Assembly: GCA_002731295.1 (NCBI GenBank)
Contig: PCBE01000021.1
Coordinates: 40,423 to 46,931 of the forward strand
Direction of reading: 5' to 3'
Origin: Acidiferrobacteraceae bacterium
GTDB taxonomy: Bacteria > Pseudomonadota > Gammaproteobacteria > Arenicellales > UBA868
DNA: 6,509 nt
Shown here in pieces: positions 1 to 5,916 of the stretch (position 1 is the stretch's first letter; every line of letters begins with the position of its first letter). The notes under the pieces are model-generated. The model made no database searches, was not told the DNA's origin, and worked only from the letters and a program-made list of their open reading frames with translations. The translations under genes were made by a program, and so were the position numbers.

Positions 1-3
1 ACG

Positions 4-1122
4 GTGATGAAGATTTCATCAGTCGATCTTGAGATGCGTTCGTATCTGCAGCGCATTGCGACCGGCCCTGAGCTCAGTAAAGACCTCTCTGAAGAAGAGA
101 CTTATCATGCGATGACCCATATTCTTGCCGGGTCAGCCGATGAAGTACAGTCCGCAATATTCTTGATTGCACTGCGCATGAAGCGGGAAACCGATGCTGA
201 GAATTGTGGTGCACTTCGTGCGCTTCTCGACAGCACAGTACAGGTGCGCTCTGACGTTGCTGACATTCTGCATGTTACAGACCCTTTTGACGGATTTGTT
301 CGCGGATTACCGGCAGCTCCTTTTCTACCTGCAGTCCTTGCCGCCTGTGGTGTCGCCACAATCAGTTCGGGCGCTCAGCAGGTCGGGCCAAAGTACGGTA
401 CTACTCACCGCCAGGTCCTTGAAGCCGCGGGTGCAGCAGTGGAACTGGTCCCGGCTGAGGCAGCAATGCAAGTTGGTGATCCGAGCTGTGGCTGGGCATA
501 TGTCGATCAGAGATACGCCTGTCCCGATCTGCACCAGCTGGTTGACCTTCGGTCACGAATTGTAAAACGACCGCTACTGACGACGTTGGAGGTGTTGCTG
601 GCTCCTGTTCTGGGTCAGGAGTCGACGCACCTGGTTACGGGGTATGTTCACAAACCCTACCCGCCAATTTATGCGATGCTGGCCCGCAGGGCAGGATTTG
701 CATCTGCTGCGATTGTTCGCGGTGTGGAAGGCGGTGTTATCGCATCGCTGAATCAACCGTCGAAACTGTTGCGGTTTACAGCTGATCGTGACAATGAAGA
801 AATTCGGCTTGATCCCGCGCTTGCCGGCATTAATTCTCAGACTCGTGCAGTACCGCTGCCTGATGTATTGTCGCCAGCGACCGCACAGAGCGAACTGCCG
901 GACGAAGACGAAAATTATCGCAGAGCACTGGCGACAGCTCAGGCCGGACGTTTGGCACTGGCCGGCACACCGGGTCCGATGTGTGACAGCCTGATTTATG
1001 GTGCGGCGGTGTGTCTGTTACACCTGGGTGTGGAAAACAGTTTGAAGGGTGCCTCTGCCACTGTTCGGTCCGTGCTGGACAGTGGCCAGCCAACGGCTCG
1101 CTTCGACGCGGGTTGTTACTGA
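4..1122 (+). CDS. TrpD-fold protein (anthranilate phosphoribosyltransferase-like, probably not a true TrpD)
   Basis: The 372-aa product has the layout of the TrpD / nucleoside phosphorylase class III family. A small helical N-terminal domain (about residues 9-80, with the stretch IFLIALRMKRETDAE that is typical of the family) is followed by an alpha/beta phosphoribosyltransferase-like domain. Authentic TrpD has a GTGGD glycine loop and a KHGN motif. Here the matching places read DPFDGFVRG (residues 93-101) and SSGAQQVGPKYG (121-132), and the metal-binding Asp-Glu pair is replaced by VEGG (241-244). The protein therefore more closely resembles the TrpD2/YbiB side of the family, some members of which bind nucleic acid, or another divergent paralogue. 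No trp genes lie nearby. The start is GTG at 4 or ATG at 7; the frame is open to the window edge, so an upstream start cannot be excluded. The fold is confident, the activity unknown. Confidence 0.82.
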   Translation: MMKISSVDLEMRSYLQRIATGPELSKDLSEEETYHAMTHILAGSADEVQSAIFLIALRMKRETDAENCGALRALLDSTVQVRSDVADILHVTDPFDGFVRGLPAAPFLPAVLAACGVATISSGAQQVGPKYGTTHRQVLEAAGAAVELVPAEAAMQVGDPSCGWAYVDQRYACPDLHQLVDLRSRIVKRPLLTTLEVLLAPVLGQESTHLVTGYVHKPYPPIYAMLARRAGFASAAIVRGVEGGVIASLNQPSKLLRFTADRDNEEIRLDPALAGINSQTRAVPLPDVLSPATAQSELPDEDENYRRALATAQAGRLALAGTPGPMCDSLIYGAAVCLLHLGVENSLKGASATVRSVLDSGQPTARFDAGCY

Positions 1123-1224
1123 AAACAGACGAAAACCTTGCTGAAGGCTTAAGAATCAGCGTTAAGCGAACCTGCCCCTGGGCCCATATTTACATCAGTA
1201 TTTTTACGACTAGGGCGAGGTATA

Positions 1225-1241
1225 AATAAGTTATACTTATT
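1225..1241. promoter_or_regulatory. Palindromic LysR-type operator candidate upstream of cbbR
   Basis: Positions 1225-1231 (AATAAGT) and 1235-1241 (ACTTATT) form a perfect 7-bp inverted repeat around a TAT centre. Within it, 1227-1239 has the form TNA-N7-TNA, that is T-N11-A, the rule for LysR sites and specifically for CbbR sites. It lies 48 bp before the ATG of the CbbR-type gene. A TATACT hexamer (1232-1237, 5 of 6 matches to a -10 box) sits inside the palindrome, with no good -35 box at the right distance. Binding there would fit autorepression. The palindrome is seen directly; the regulator that binds it is inferred. Confidence 0.5.
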
Positions 1242-1276
1242 CCAGTGACTGGGATCTTGGTCTTGGTCCTGTGCCC

Positions 1277-1282
1277 AAAAGG
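1277..1282 (+). promoter_or_regulatory. Ribosome binding site that decides the cbbR start
   Basis: AAAAGG lies 6 nt before ATG 1289. It supports that ATG over the in-frame GTG at 1271, which has no comparable purine-rich stretch in front and would add six residues absent from the CbbR proteins I know. Confidence 0.5.
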
Positions 1283-1288
1283 TTCGGT

Positions 1289-2191
1289 ATGCACATTACC
1301 ATTCGCCAATTGCAGGTCTTCGAAGCGGTCGCCCGCCAGCTGAGTTATACGCGTGCGGCTGAAGAGCTCCACCTCACCCAGCCGGCAGTTTCAATGCAGA
1401 TTAAACAGCTGGAAAGTTCCGTCGGATTGTCGTTGTTCGAGCAATTGGGTAAGCGCGTGTTTATGACTCAAGCCGGTGAAACCATGCTGCGCCATGCTGA
1501 GACTATCATGCGCCACCTGGGCACGGCGCGGGAAGAAATGGATGAACTGAAAGGTGTGGATTCAGGCCGGCTGCGCATCGCTGTTGCTTCTACCGTGAAC
1601 TATTTCGCCACACGACTGCTCGCCACTTTTACCCGTTTGCACCCCAGTGTCCAAATTACACTCGATGTGACCAACAGGGAAGCCTTGTTACAAAAACTTG
1701 AAGACAATCAACCCGATATCGTCCTGATGGGTAAACCGCCTAAAGGCCTGGATCTCGATGCGGACGATTTTATGGACAACCCTCTGATTATGATTGCGCG
1801 ACCCGATCATTCATTATCCAAGCATCGTTCGATAGCCTTGAAAGAATTAACTGAAGAAACATTTGTGGTGCGCGAGTCGGGATCTGGAACCCGTATCGCG
1901 ATGGAACGTTTTTTCGATCAAAAATCTTTTGCCCCCAGTGCAACCATCGAAATGACAGGTAATGAAACTATCAAACAGAGTGTCGAAGCCGGCCTGGGGC
2001 TGGCGATCGTCTCTGTACACACCGTTGAACTGGAACTTGCGCTCGAGCGACTGAGTCGTCTGGATATTAGGGGAATGCCGATTATGCGCCGTTGGTATGT
2101 TGGGCACCGGCGCGGTAAACGACTTTCCCCAACAGCCCAGGCATTCCGCCAGTTTGTGCTGGACGAAGGCACACGGCAGGCAGTCGCTTGA
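1289..2191 (+). CDS. cbbR: CbbR-type LysR family transcriptional regulator
   Basis: This 300-aa protein is a cytoplasmic DNA-binding regulator. The N-terminal winged helix-turn-helix covers about residues 3-62, with the recognition region LSYTRAAEELHLTQPAVSMQ (18-37). A linker helix and a periplasmic-binding-protein-like effector domain follow (about 90-295), containing VRESGSGTRIAMERFF near 194 and EAGLGLAIVS near 233. Both regions closely match remembered CbbR/RbcR sequences that control RuBisCO (cbb) operons in response to metabolites such as NADPH or RuBP. Length is normal for the family. No cbb gene lies in the window, so targets are unknown, and CbbR-like proteins also occur in non-autotrophs. 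A palindrome upstream (1225-1241) suggests autoregulation. A second LysR gene starts 21 nt downstream and is probably cotranscribed. The LysR assignment is certain; the CbbR subgroup is very likely. Confidence 0.9.
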   Translation: MHITIRQLQVFEAVARQLSYTRAAEELHLTQPAVSMQIKQLESSVGLSLFEQLGKRVFMTQAGETMLRHAETIMRHLGTAREEMDELKGVDSGRLRIAVASTVNYFATRLLATFTRLHPSVQITLDVTNREALLQKLEDNQPDIVLMGKPPKGLDLDADDFMDNPLIMIARPDHSLSKHRSIALKELTEETFVVRESGSGTRIAMERFFDQKSFAPSATIEMTGNETIKQSVEAGLGLAIVSVHTVELELALERLSRLDIRGMPIMRRWYVGHRRGKRLSPTAQAFRQFVLDEGTRQAVA

Positions 2192-2212
2192 TGTTAGCAA
2201 TACACTTTTGTT

Positions 2213-3142
2213 ATGGCTGACAGAAGACTGCAGGTATTTTCGACAGTAGCCAGGCTGTTGAGTTTTACCAAGGCGGCCGACGTGCTGCATATGACTCAGC
2301 CGGCAGTGACATTCCAGATCCGTCAGTTGGAGGAATACTTCAACACCCGCCTTTTTGATCGAACCCACAATCGGATCACGCTGACTGTGGCGGGCGAACT
2401 TGTGAAGTCACATGCCGACCGGATCATCGCGCAGTACGGTGAAATGGATAACGAGATACGAAAACTCACGGGCGATGTTTTAGGACCTTTGGTAATTGGT
2501 GCAAGCACGACTATTGGTCAATATGTGATTCCACGCGTTCTCGGAGACTATCAGGCGAAATTTCCTGAGGTGACGATGCGCCTGTATGTTACTAATACTC
2601 TCGGTGTTATTCACATGGTGGAAAACAACGAAATTGATATTGGTATTGTTGAGGGTCCGATCAACAACGAGAATCTGGTCACTGAAGTCTGCTGGCAGGA
2701 TGAACTGCTACTGGTAACACCGCCGGATCACCCGTTGGCCGGACCAGAACCCGTCAGGCCTGACGAAATCATGCAGTACCCGTTTATCAGTCGTGAGGAG
2801 GGGTCCGGCACCCGGCAGGTCATCTCCGAGTATCTGACTGAAAACAAATTATCATTCTCAGATATGATCCTGGCGATGGAGTTTGGCAGTTCTGAGTCGA
2901 TCAAGAGTGCCGTTGCAGCAGGTCTGGGAATTTCCATTTTGTCGATCGCAACGCTGGATAAGGAACTCAGCCTGGGCCTGCTCGAACAAACCAGTTTGAC
3001 TCCTTCGCTCAAACGGTCGTTTACGATTGTTTACCAGAAGCAGAAATTTCGACTTCGGGCAATGGAGGAATTTCTCATTTTTGTAAAAGACCAATGTGAT
3101 ACGGTTGGTCTCAGGGATGGACAAGCTGCCAATAGCGGTTGA
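2213..3142 (+). CDS. LysR family transcriptional regulator, CysL/YeiE-like
   Basis: This 309-aa protein is a second LysR regulator. Its helix-turn-helix covers about residues 4-60, with the core LLSFTKAADVLHMTQPAVTF at 15-34. The linker ends near residue 88, and the effector-binding domain includes EEGSGTRQVI near 195 and the AAGLGISILS segment near 240. The N-terminal half strongly resembles a regulator common in gammaproteobacteria and grouped with CysL and YeiE, which act on sulfur or sulfite and related metabolism. The ligand and targets here cannot be read from sequence. ATG 2213 is the only sensible start, because the HTH begins within four residues; no clear Shine-Dalgarno precedes it, so translation may depend on coupling with the gene 21 nt upstream. 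It is recognisably paralogous to that gene but clearly divergent, so this is not a recent duplication. Confidence 0.88.
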   Translation: MADRRLQVFSTVARLLSFTKAADVLHMTQPAVTFQIRQLEEYFNTRLFDRTHNRITLTVAGELVKSHADRIIAQYGEMDNEIRKLTGDVLGPLVIGASTTIGQYVIPRVLGDYQAKFPEVTMRLYVTNTLGVIHMVENNEIDIGIVEGPINNENLVTEVCWQDELLLVTPPDHPLAGPEPVRPDEIMQYPFISREEGSGTRQVISEYLTENKLSFSDMILAMEFGSSESIKSAVAAGLGISILSIATLDKELSLGLLEQTSLTPSLKRSFTIVYQKQKFRLRAMEEFLIFVKDQCDTVGLRDGQAANSG

Positions 3143-3187
3143 CGTGGCCTGAATCTCAATACCAGATCAACCACCTGCCTGACAATT

Positions 3188-3538
3188 ATGAGCGATGATG
3201 TCGAACAGTCACTTCTGAAGGCTTTTCGTCAAATGACACCGACGGCCCGAAGCACACTTATCGATTTTGCTGATTTTCTATCGCAGCGACATCCAGTTGC
3301 GGCCACACCGGCTTCCAAGCAACCTCTACAGGTGCCAAGACCAACGGAAGAGAGTGTCATCGCGGCGATACGACGATTAGCGAAAACCTATCCGATGCTC
3401 GACAGCGATAATGTTTTTTCTGCAGCCACTACACTCATGACCCGTCATGTTATGGGCCAGCAGGCTGCCGTCGAGGTGATCGATGAACTCGAGGTGATGT
3501 TCAAGGCTCGCTACGATGACTTGTACAGGGATGCATAA
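3188..3538 (+). CDS. Uncharacterised 116-aa protein following the tandem LysR regulators
   Basis: I cannot assign a function. The 116-aa product has no signal peptide, membrane segment or cysteine. It appears to consist of three parts: an N-terminal helical stretch (about 5-36, containing LIDFADFLSQR, loosely like the LIDFAEFL motif of DUF2281-type small proteins), a proline-rich linker (about 38-53, ending VPRPTEES), and a C-terminal helical region (about 54-114) with AAIRRLAKTYPMLD and an acidic helix VEVIDELEVMF. Such a layout suits a small adaptor or regulatory partner, but this is inference. It starts at ATG 3188, 45 nt after the LysR gene, without a good ribosome binding site, and runs in the same direction, so cotranscription is plausible. 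From memory, similar short proteins follow this regulator in other gammaproteobacteria. Codon use looks like that of its neighbours, supporting a real gene. Confidence 0.72.
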   Translation: MSDDVEQSLLKAFRQMTPTARSTLIDFADFLSQRHPVAATPASKQPLQVPRPTEESVIAAIRRLAKTYPMLDSDNVFSAATTLMTRHVMGQQAAVEVIDELEVMFKARYDDLYRDA

Positions 3539-3561
3539 TCATCTGAAGTGATGAAGTCTAT

Positions 3562-3610
3562 CTGCTGGGTTGTTCAGTTTCACCGAGAATCAACACCGTT
3601 TTGCCAGCAG
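3562..3610. repeat. Inverted repeat in the gap before rppH
   Basis: CTGCTGG (3562-3568) and CCAGCAG (3604-3610) are perfect 7-bp complements separated by 35 nt. GTTG (3569-3572) continues the 5' arm and can pair with CAAC (3591-3594), leaving a 9-nt bulge. No T tract follows, so it is not a standard intrinsic terminator. It lies in the 183-nt stretch 3539-3721, which otherwise shows no gene or RNA that I can recognise and must hold the end of the upstream unit and the rppH promoter. It may be chance. Confidence 0.25.
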
Positions 3611-3721
3611 CGTGGTTACTACGGTGCGATGCACTTTATTTAAGGTAGCTTGCACGGAATCTGATCACGTTGTCTGGAAACACCGAACATGAAACAATAA
3701 TCATCTTTGGGCACACACTCG

Positions 3722-4228
3722 ATGAAACCGCCAGACGATCAAGCTATTGACAGAGATGGTTATCGACCTAACGTCGGGATCATTTTGTGTAATGGTGGGG
3801 GTCAGGTGCTTTGGGCCCGGCGCAGCCGCCATGACGGCTGGCAGTTTCCGCAAGGTGGCGTCGAAAGGGGAGAATCAGTACTGGATGCCGTCTACCGCGA
3901 ACTCTACGAAGAGGTCGGTTTATTGCCCGAGCATGTCGAGGTAATTGGACACACACAAAAATGGCTGCGCTATGATGTACCCCGGACCTACATTCGCTCT
4001 CAAACAATACCATTTCGAGGTCAGAAGCAAATGTGGTACCTGCTGCATATGCTGGCCGATGATAATCAAGTCTGTCTTGATCATGCCGAGCGTCCCGAGT
4101 TTGACGAATGGCGGTGGGTCGATTACTGGCAGCCTCTGAAACAGATCGTATCATTCAAGCGTCGAGTGTATAGGCGAGCCCTGACCGAACTCGAACCCAT
4201 GGTGATACGCATCGATCTACCCACGTGA
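3722..4228 (+). CDS. rppH: RNA pyrophosphohydrolase RppH (Nudix hydrolase)
   Basis: RppH removes pyrophosphate from the 5' triphosphate end of mRNA, making a monophosphate end that stimulates RNase E-dependent decay in the cytoplasm. The 168-aa product shows a full Nudix box at residues 45-67 (G45, E51, R59-E60, E63-E64, G66), which binds the catalytic metals. It also carries family signatures: DGYRPNVGIILCN near the N-terminus, WQFPQGG just before the Nudix box, GQKQMWYLL, the FDEWRWVDYW segment and VSFKRRVYRR near the C-terminus. These match E. coli RppH throughout. ATG 3722 is preferred; an in-frame TTG at 3707 would add five residues, and neither has a clear Shine-Dalgarno. The N-terminus is about nine residues longer than in E. 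coli before the DGYRPNVG core. No upstream ptsP is present, unlike in E. coli. Confidence 0.95.
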   Translation: MKPPDDQAIDRDGYRPNVGIILCNGGGQVLWARRSRHDGWQFPQGGVERGESVLDAVYRELYEEVGLLPEHVEVIGHTQKWLRYDVPRTYIRSQTIPFRGQKQMWYLLHMLADDNQVCLDHAERPEFDEWRWVDYWQPLKQIVSFKRRVYRRALTELEPMVIRIDLPT

Positions 4229-4282
4229 GTGTTACATTTGTCTGACTGATAGCGACTCGACATAGGTCTTGATGTTTCCCAC

Positions 4283-4286
4283 GAGG
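4283..4286 (+). promoter_or_regulatory. Shine-Dalgarno for the macrodomain gene
   Basis: GAGG lies 5 nt before TTG 4292 and 8 nt before the adjacent in-frame TTG 4295. It supports a TTG start at one of these two codons. The next in-frame starts (GTG 4304, ATG 4307) would cut away the first beta strand of the macrodomain. Confidence 0.45.
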
Positions 4287-4291
4287 ATGTA

Positions 4292-4795
4292 TTGTTGATC
4301 GACGTGATGGTCGCTGACATCACGACACTCGACGTGTCGGTCGTGGTTAATGCAGCCAATGAGACACTGCTGGGTGGTGGGGGTGTTGATGGTGCGATTC
4401 ACCGGGCAGCAGGTCCTGAACTCAAGACCTACTGTGCAAAACTGGGTGGCTGCAGGACCGGTGAGGCGCATTTAACTCCCGGCTTTGGGCTGGTCTCAGC
4501 CTGGATCGTTCACACCGTTGGTCCAGTCTGGAAAGGCGGTACCGCGGGGGAGGCAGCGCTGTTGCAGTGCTGCTATGAGAACTGTTTCGCGTTAGCGATG
4601 GATGAGGGACTGGCATCTATCGCTTTTCCGGCCATCAGTACGGGCGTATTCGGGTATCCCAAGGTAGACGCTGCAGCAATTGCGGTGTCCGTGATGCGCC
4701 GGTATCAGGTTCAGTTCGAGCGGATCGTTGCGTGTTGCTTCAGTGAGTCTGATGCGCAGGATTACCGCGCGTTACTGGCAGATTCTTGTGCTTGA
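4292..4795 (+). CDS. ymdB: YmdB-type macrodomain protein (O-acetyl-ADP-ribose deacetylase)
   Basis: The 167-aa product is a single macrodomain, the fold that binds ADP-ribose. YmdB-class members hydrolyse O-acetyl-ADP-ribose and mono-ADP-ribose esters, and E. coli YmdB is also reported to bind and restrain RNase III. Visible motifs, numbered from TTG 4292: ADIT with the adenine-contacting Asp9; VVNAANETLLGGGGVDGAIH (18-37) with Asn23 and the catalytic Asp33; VHTVGPVW (73-80); and the phosphate loop FPAISTGVFGYP (112-123). All resemble E. coli YmdB. The start is TTG 4292 or TTG 4295; the latter has better spacing from a GAGG. The gene follows rppH by 63 nt in the same direction and could be cotranscribed. 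It converges with the heptose adenylyltransferase gene, with 15 nt between the coding regions and no clear terminator hairpin. Confidence 0.9.
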   Translation: MLIDVMVADITTLDVSVVVNAANETLLGGGGVDGAIHRAAGPELKTYCAKLGGCRTGEAHLTPGFGLVSAWIVHTVGPVWKGGTAGEAALLQCCYENCFALAMDEGLASIAFPAISTGVFGYPKVDAAAIAVSVMRRYQVQFERIVACCFSESDAQDYRALLADSCA

Positions 4796-4810
4796 CTCAG
4801 AGTAGGCGTC

Positions 4811-5293
4811 TCAGTTTTTTGCGGTACGGATCTTTTCAAGCAGTTCGCTGGTTGAGCAGGGATAGCGGATAGGGATAGTGTGGACCGTACCACCACTGCC
4901 CTGTACCAGATCGGCACCAATAATCTCAGAAACAGGCCAGTCACTGCCTTTGACCAGCCGATCCGGTCGGCACAGGCGGATCAGTTCCAGGGGGGTCTCC
5001 TCCCCGAATCCGATCACCAGGTCGATGAAGCCTAATGCGGCCAGTACAGCCAGCCGGTCTGCCAGCGAATTGATTGGCCGGTCTTCACCCTTACCCAGCG
5101 CTCGGATTGACTCGTCACTGTTTACTGCTACGAGCAATGTAGCGCCCAACTGTGCTGCCTGCTCCAGATAATCAACGTGCCCCCGGTGCAGGATGTCGAA
5201 GCAGCCGTTGGTGAAGACAAGCGGCCGCCTGACCTTGTCCAGCTGTGCCCGGAGTTGGTCTTGGTTCTGAAAGATCTTGTGCTCAGAATTCAA
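4811..5293 (-). CDS. rfaE2: D-glycero-beta-D-manno-heptose 1-phosphate adenylyltransferase (stand-alone RfaE2 / HldE C-terminal domain)
   Basis: The enzyme transfers AMP from ATP to heptose 1-phosphate, giving ADP-heptose for the LPS inner core. The 160-aa product is one nucleotidyltransferase domain of the cytidylyltransferase-like superfamily. It shows TNGCFDILHRGH at 28-39, with the nucleotide-binding HxGH at 36-39, then VNSDESIRAL (57-66), EDRPI (70-74), DRLVKGSDW (111-119) and a C-terminal STSELLEKIR resembling the usual STTxIIEKI. In E. coli this domain is fused to the sugar kinase in HldE; here it stands alone, so the kinase must be encoded elsewhere. The frame contains no internal methionine codon, so TTG 5293 is the only credible start; it leaves 27 residues before TNGCFD, which is normal. 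It is the last gene of the gmhA-dolP-rfaE2 unit, 38 nt after dolP. Confidence 0.92.
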   Translation of the reverse strand: MNSEHKIFQNQDQLRAQLDKVRRPLVFTNGCFDILHRGHVDYLEQAAQLGATLLVAVNSDESIRALGKGEDRPINSLADRLAVLAALGFIDLVIGFGEETPLELIRLCRPDRLVKGSDWPVSEIIGADLVQGSGGTVHTIPIRYPCSTSELLEKIRTAKN

Positions 5294-5302
5294 CGGCCTG
5301 CC

Positions 5303-5318
5303 AGGCGTCTTTACGCCT
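5303..5318 (-). other. Hairpin between dolP and rfaE2
   Basis: On the minus-strand transcript AGGCGT pairs perfectly with ACGCCT around a 4-nt AAAG loop, a 6-bp GC-rich stem. It ends 9 nt before the TTG start of rfaE2. No U run follows, so a strong terminator is unlikely. It could stabilise the dolP 3' end or limit ribosome access at rfaE2. The stem is seen; the role is inference. Confidence 0.35.
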
Positions 5319-5331
5319 TGAGCTTGCTACA

Positions 5332-5916
5332 TTAGAAGTACTCAAAAACCTTGATAACGCGCACTACACCGGGAACGCTGCGTACGATCATCACAGCCTC
5401 GGTTGCTTCAGCCGAGGTGACCAGGCCCATGAGATAGACATTTGCCCTTTCGGTAACGACTTTGAAGCGTGTCGGATCCACTGTACCCGATACCACCAGC
5501 GCAGTTTTTGCACGGCCGGTTAGCCAACTGTCGTTAATTCGACTGGCCATATTGGTCCGGCCAGCCAGCTCGATGCGATTCACTACCTGGCGGGTGTAAT
5601 GGTGAGATTTTGCGATATCCAGGATACGGTCGATGGCTTGCTGGTCGGGTACTTCGCCGGTCAGCAGCACCACGGCATTCCAGATCGTGACGCTGACATT
5701 GGTGTCTGAAATCGTCTTGTTCCGGTAGATCGAAAACCGTATGTCCATTTCGGCCTTATTGTCTTGCCAGTAAGCGCGCGGCTCTCGCTCGTCGCGTACG
5801 ACATCAATAGCCAGTAAGCTCACGGCAGGTACACAGCCACCGGCCAGGATTGAGCCGGCCAAGAGCAACAGGCCTAGGCAAACGCTTTTTAGAGGTGTGC
5901 AGCGTGTAGGCGTCAT
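5332..5916 (-). CDS. dolP: DolP/YraP-type dual BON-domain outer-membrane lipoprotein
   Basis: DolP-family proteins sit on the inner face of the outer membrane, bind anionic phospholipid and support envelope integrity and BAM function. The 194-aa product has a lipoprotein signal: basic N-terminus, hydrophobic segment at about 12-25, then lipobox LAGGC with Cys28 as the acylated residue. Val at +2 favours the outer membrane. BON1 spans about 53-117 (LLTGEVPD around 84-91) and BON2 about 127-194, with NDSWLTGRAKTAL at its start and YLMGLV (161-166) followed by VPGVVRVIKVF. The Trp in NDSW and the Gly in YLMGLV match conserved residues of E. coli DolP. The ATG overlaps the TGA of the upstream isomerase gene (ATGA), the same order as diaA/gmhA-dolP elsewhere, so translational coupling is likely. 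Confidence 0.9.
   Translation of the reverse strand: MTPTRCTPLKSVCLGLLLLAGSILAGGCVPAVSLLAIDVVRDEREPRAYWQDNKAEMDIRFSIYRNKTISDTNVSVTIWNAVVLLTGEVPDQQAIDRILDIAKSHHYTRQVVNRIELAGRTNMASRINDSWLTGRAKTALVVSGTVDPTRFKVVTERANVYLMGLVTSAEATEAVMIVRSVPGVVRVIKVFEYF

Noticed and set aside
1147..1167. Inverted repeat GCTTAA / TTAAGC with a 9-nt loop after the TrpD-like gene, considered as a terminator.
   Set aside because: The stem is short and AT-rich, and the T run (1201-1205) is more than 30 nt further on, so it does not form an intrinsic terminator.
1189..1226. TTTACA (1189-1194) and TATAAA (1221-1226) as a sigma70 promoter for cbbR.
   Set aside because: Each box is good alone, but the spacer is 26 nt, far from the usual 16-18.
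1255..1266. Tandem TCTTGG TCTTGG just before the cbbR start.
   Set aside because: Only two 6-nt copies; likely chance.
1847..2368. Open frame of 173 codons on the minus strand across the two LysR genes.
   Set aside because: It is antisense to two well-supported genes, has no recognisable domain and reads as low-order sequence; treated as a shadow frame.
3539..3557. TCATC/GATGA mini-hairpin and TGAAGT direct repeat after the small protein, considered as a terminator.
   Set aside because: A 5-bp AT-rich stem without a T tract; no functional support.
4287..4298. Three-codon mini-ORF (ATG 4287 to TGA 4298) overlapping the macrodomain start, considered as a leader peptide.
   Set aside because: The GAGG touches the ATG with no spacing, so initiation there is unlikely.
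4796..4820. T run 4815-4820 as a terminator for the macrodomain gene in the convergent junction.
   Set aside because: I could not draw a stem longer than 3 bp before it, and the T run is part of the last codons of rfaE2 on the other strand.
5245..5523. Open frame of 92 codons on the plus strand over rfaE2 and dolP.
   Set aside because: It is antisense to two clear genes, with no family resemblance or ribosome binding site.
4804..5914. The heptamer AGGCGTC at 4804, 5303 and 5908, each at a gene boundary, considered as a shared site.
   Set aside because: One copy is part of the dolP start codons and one is an arm of the hairpin; three copies of a 7-mer in this span can be chance.
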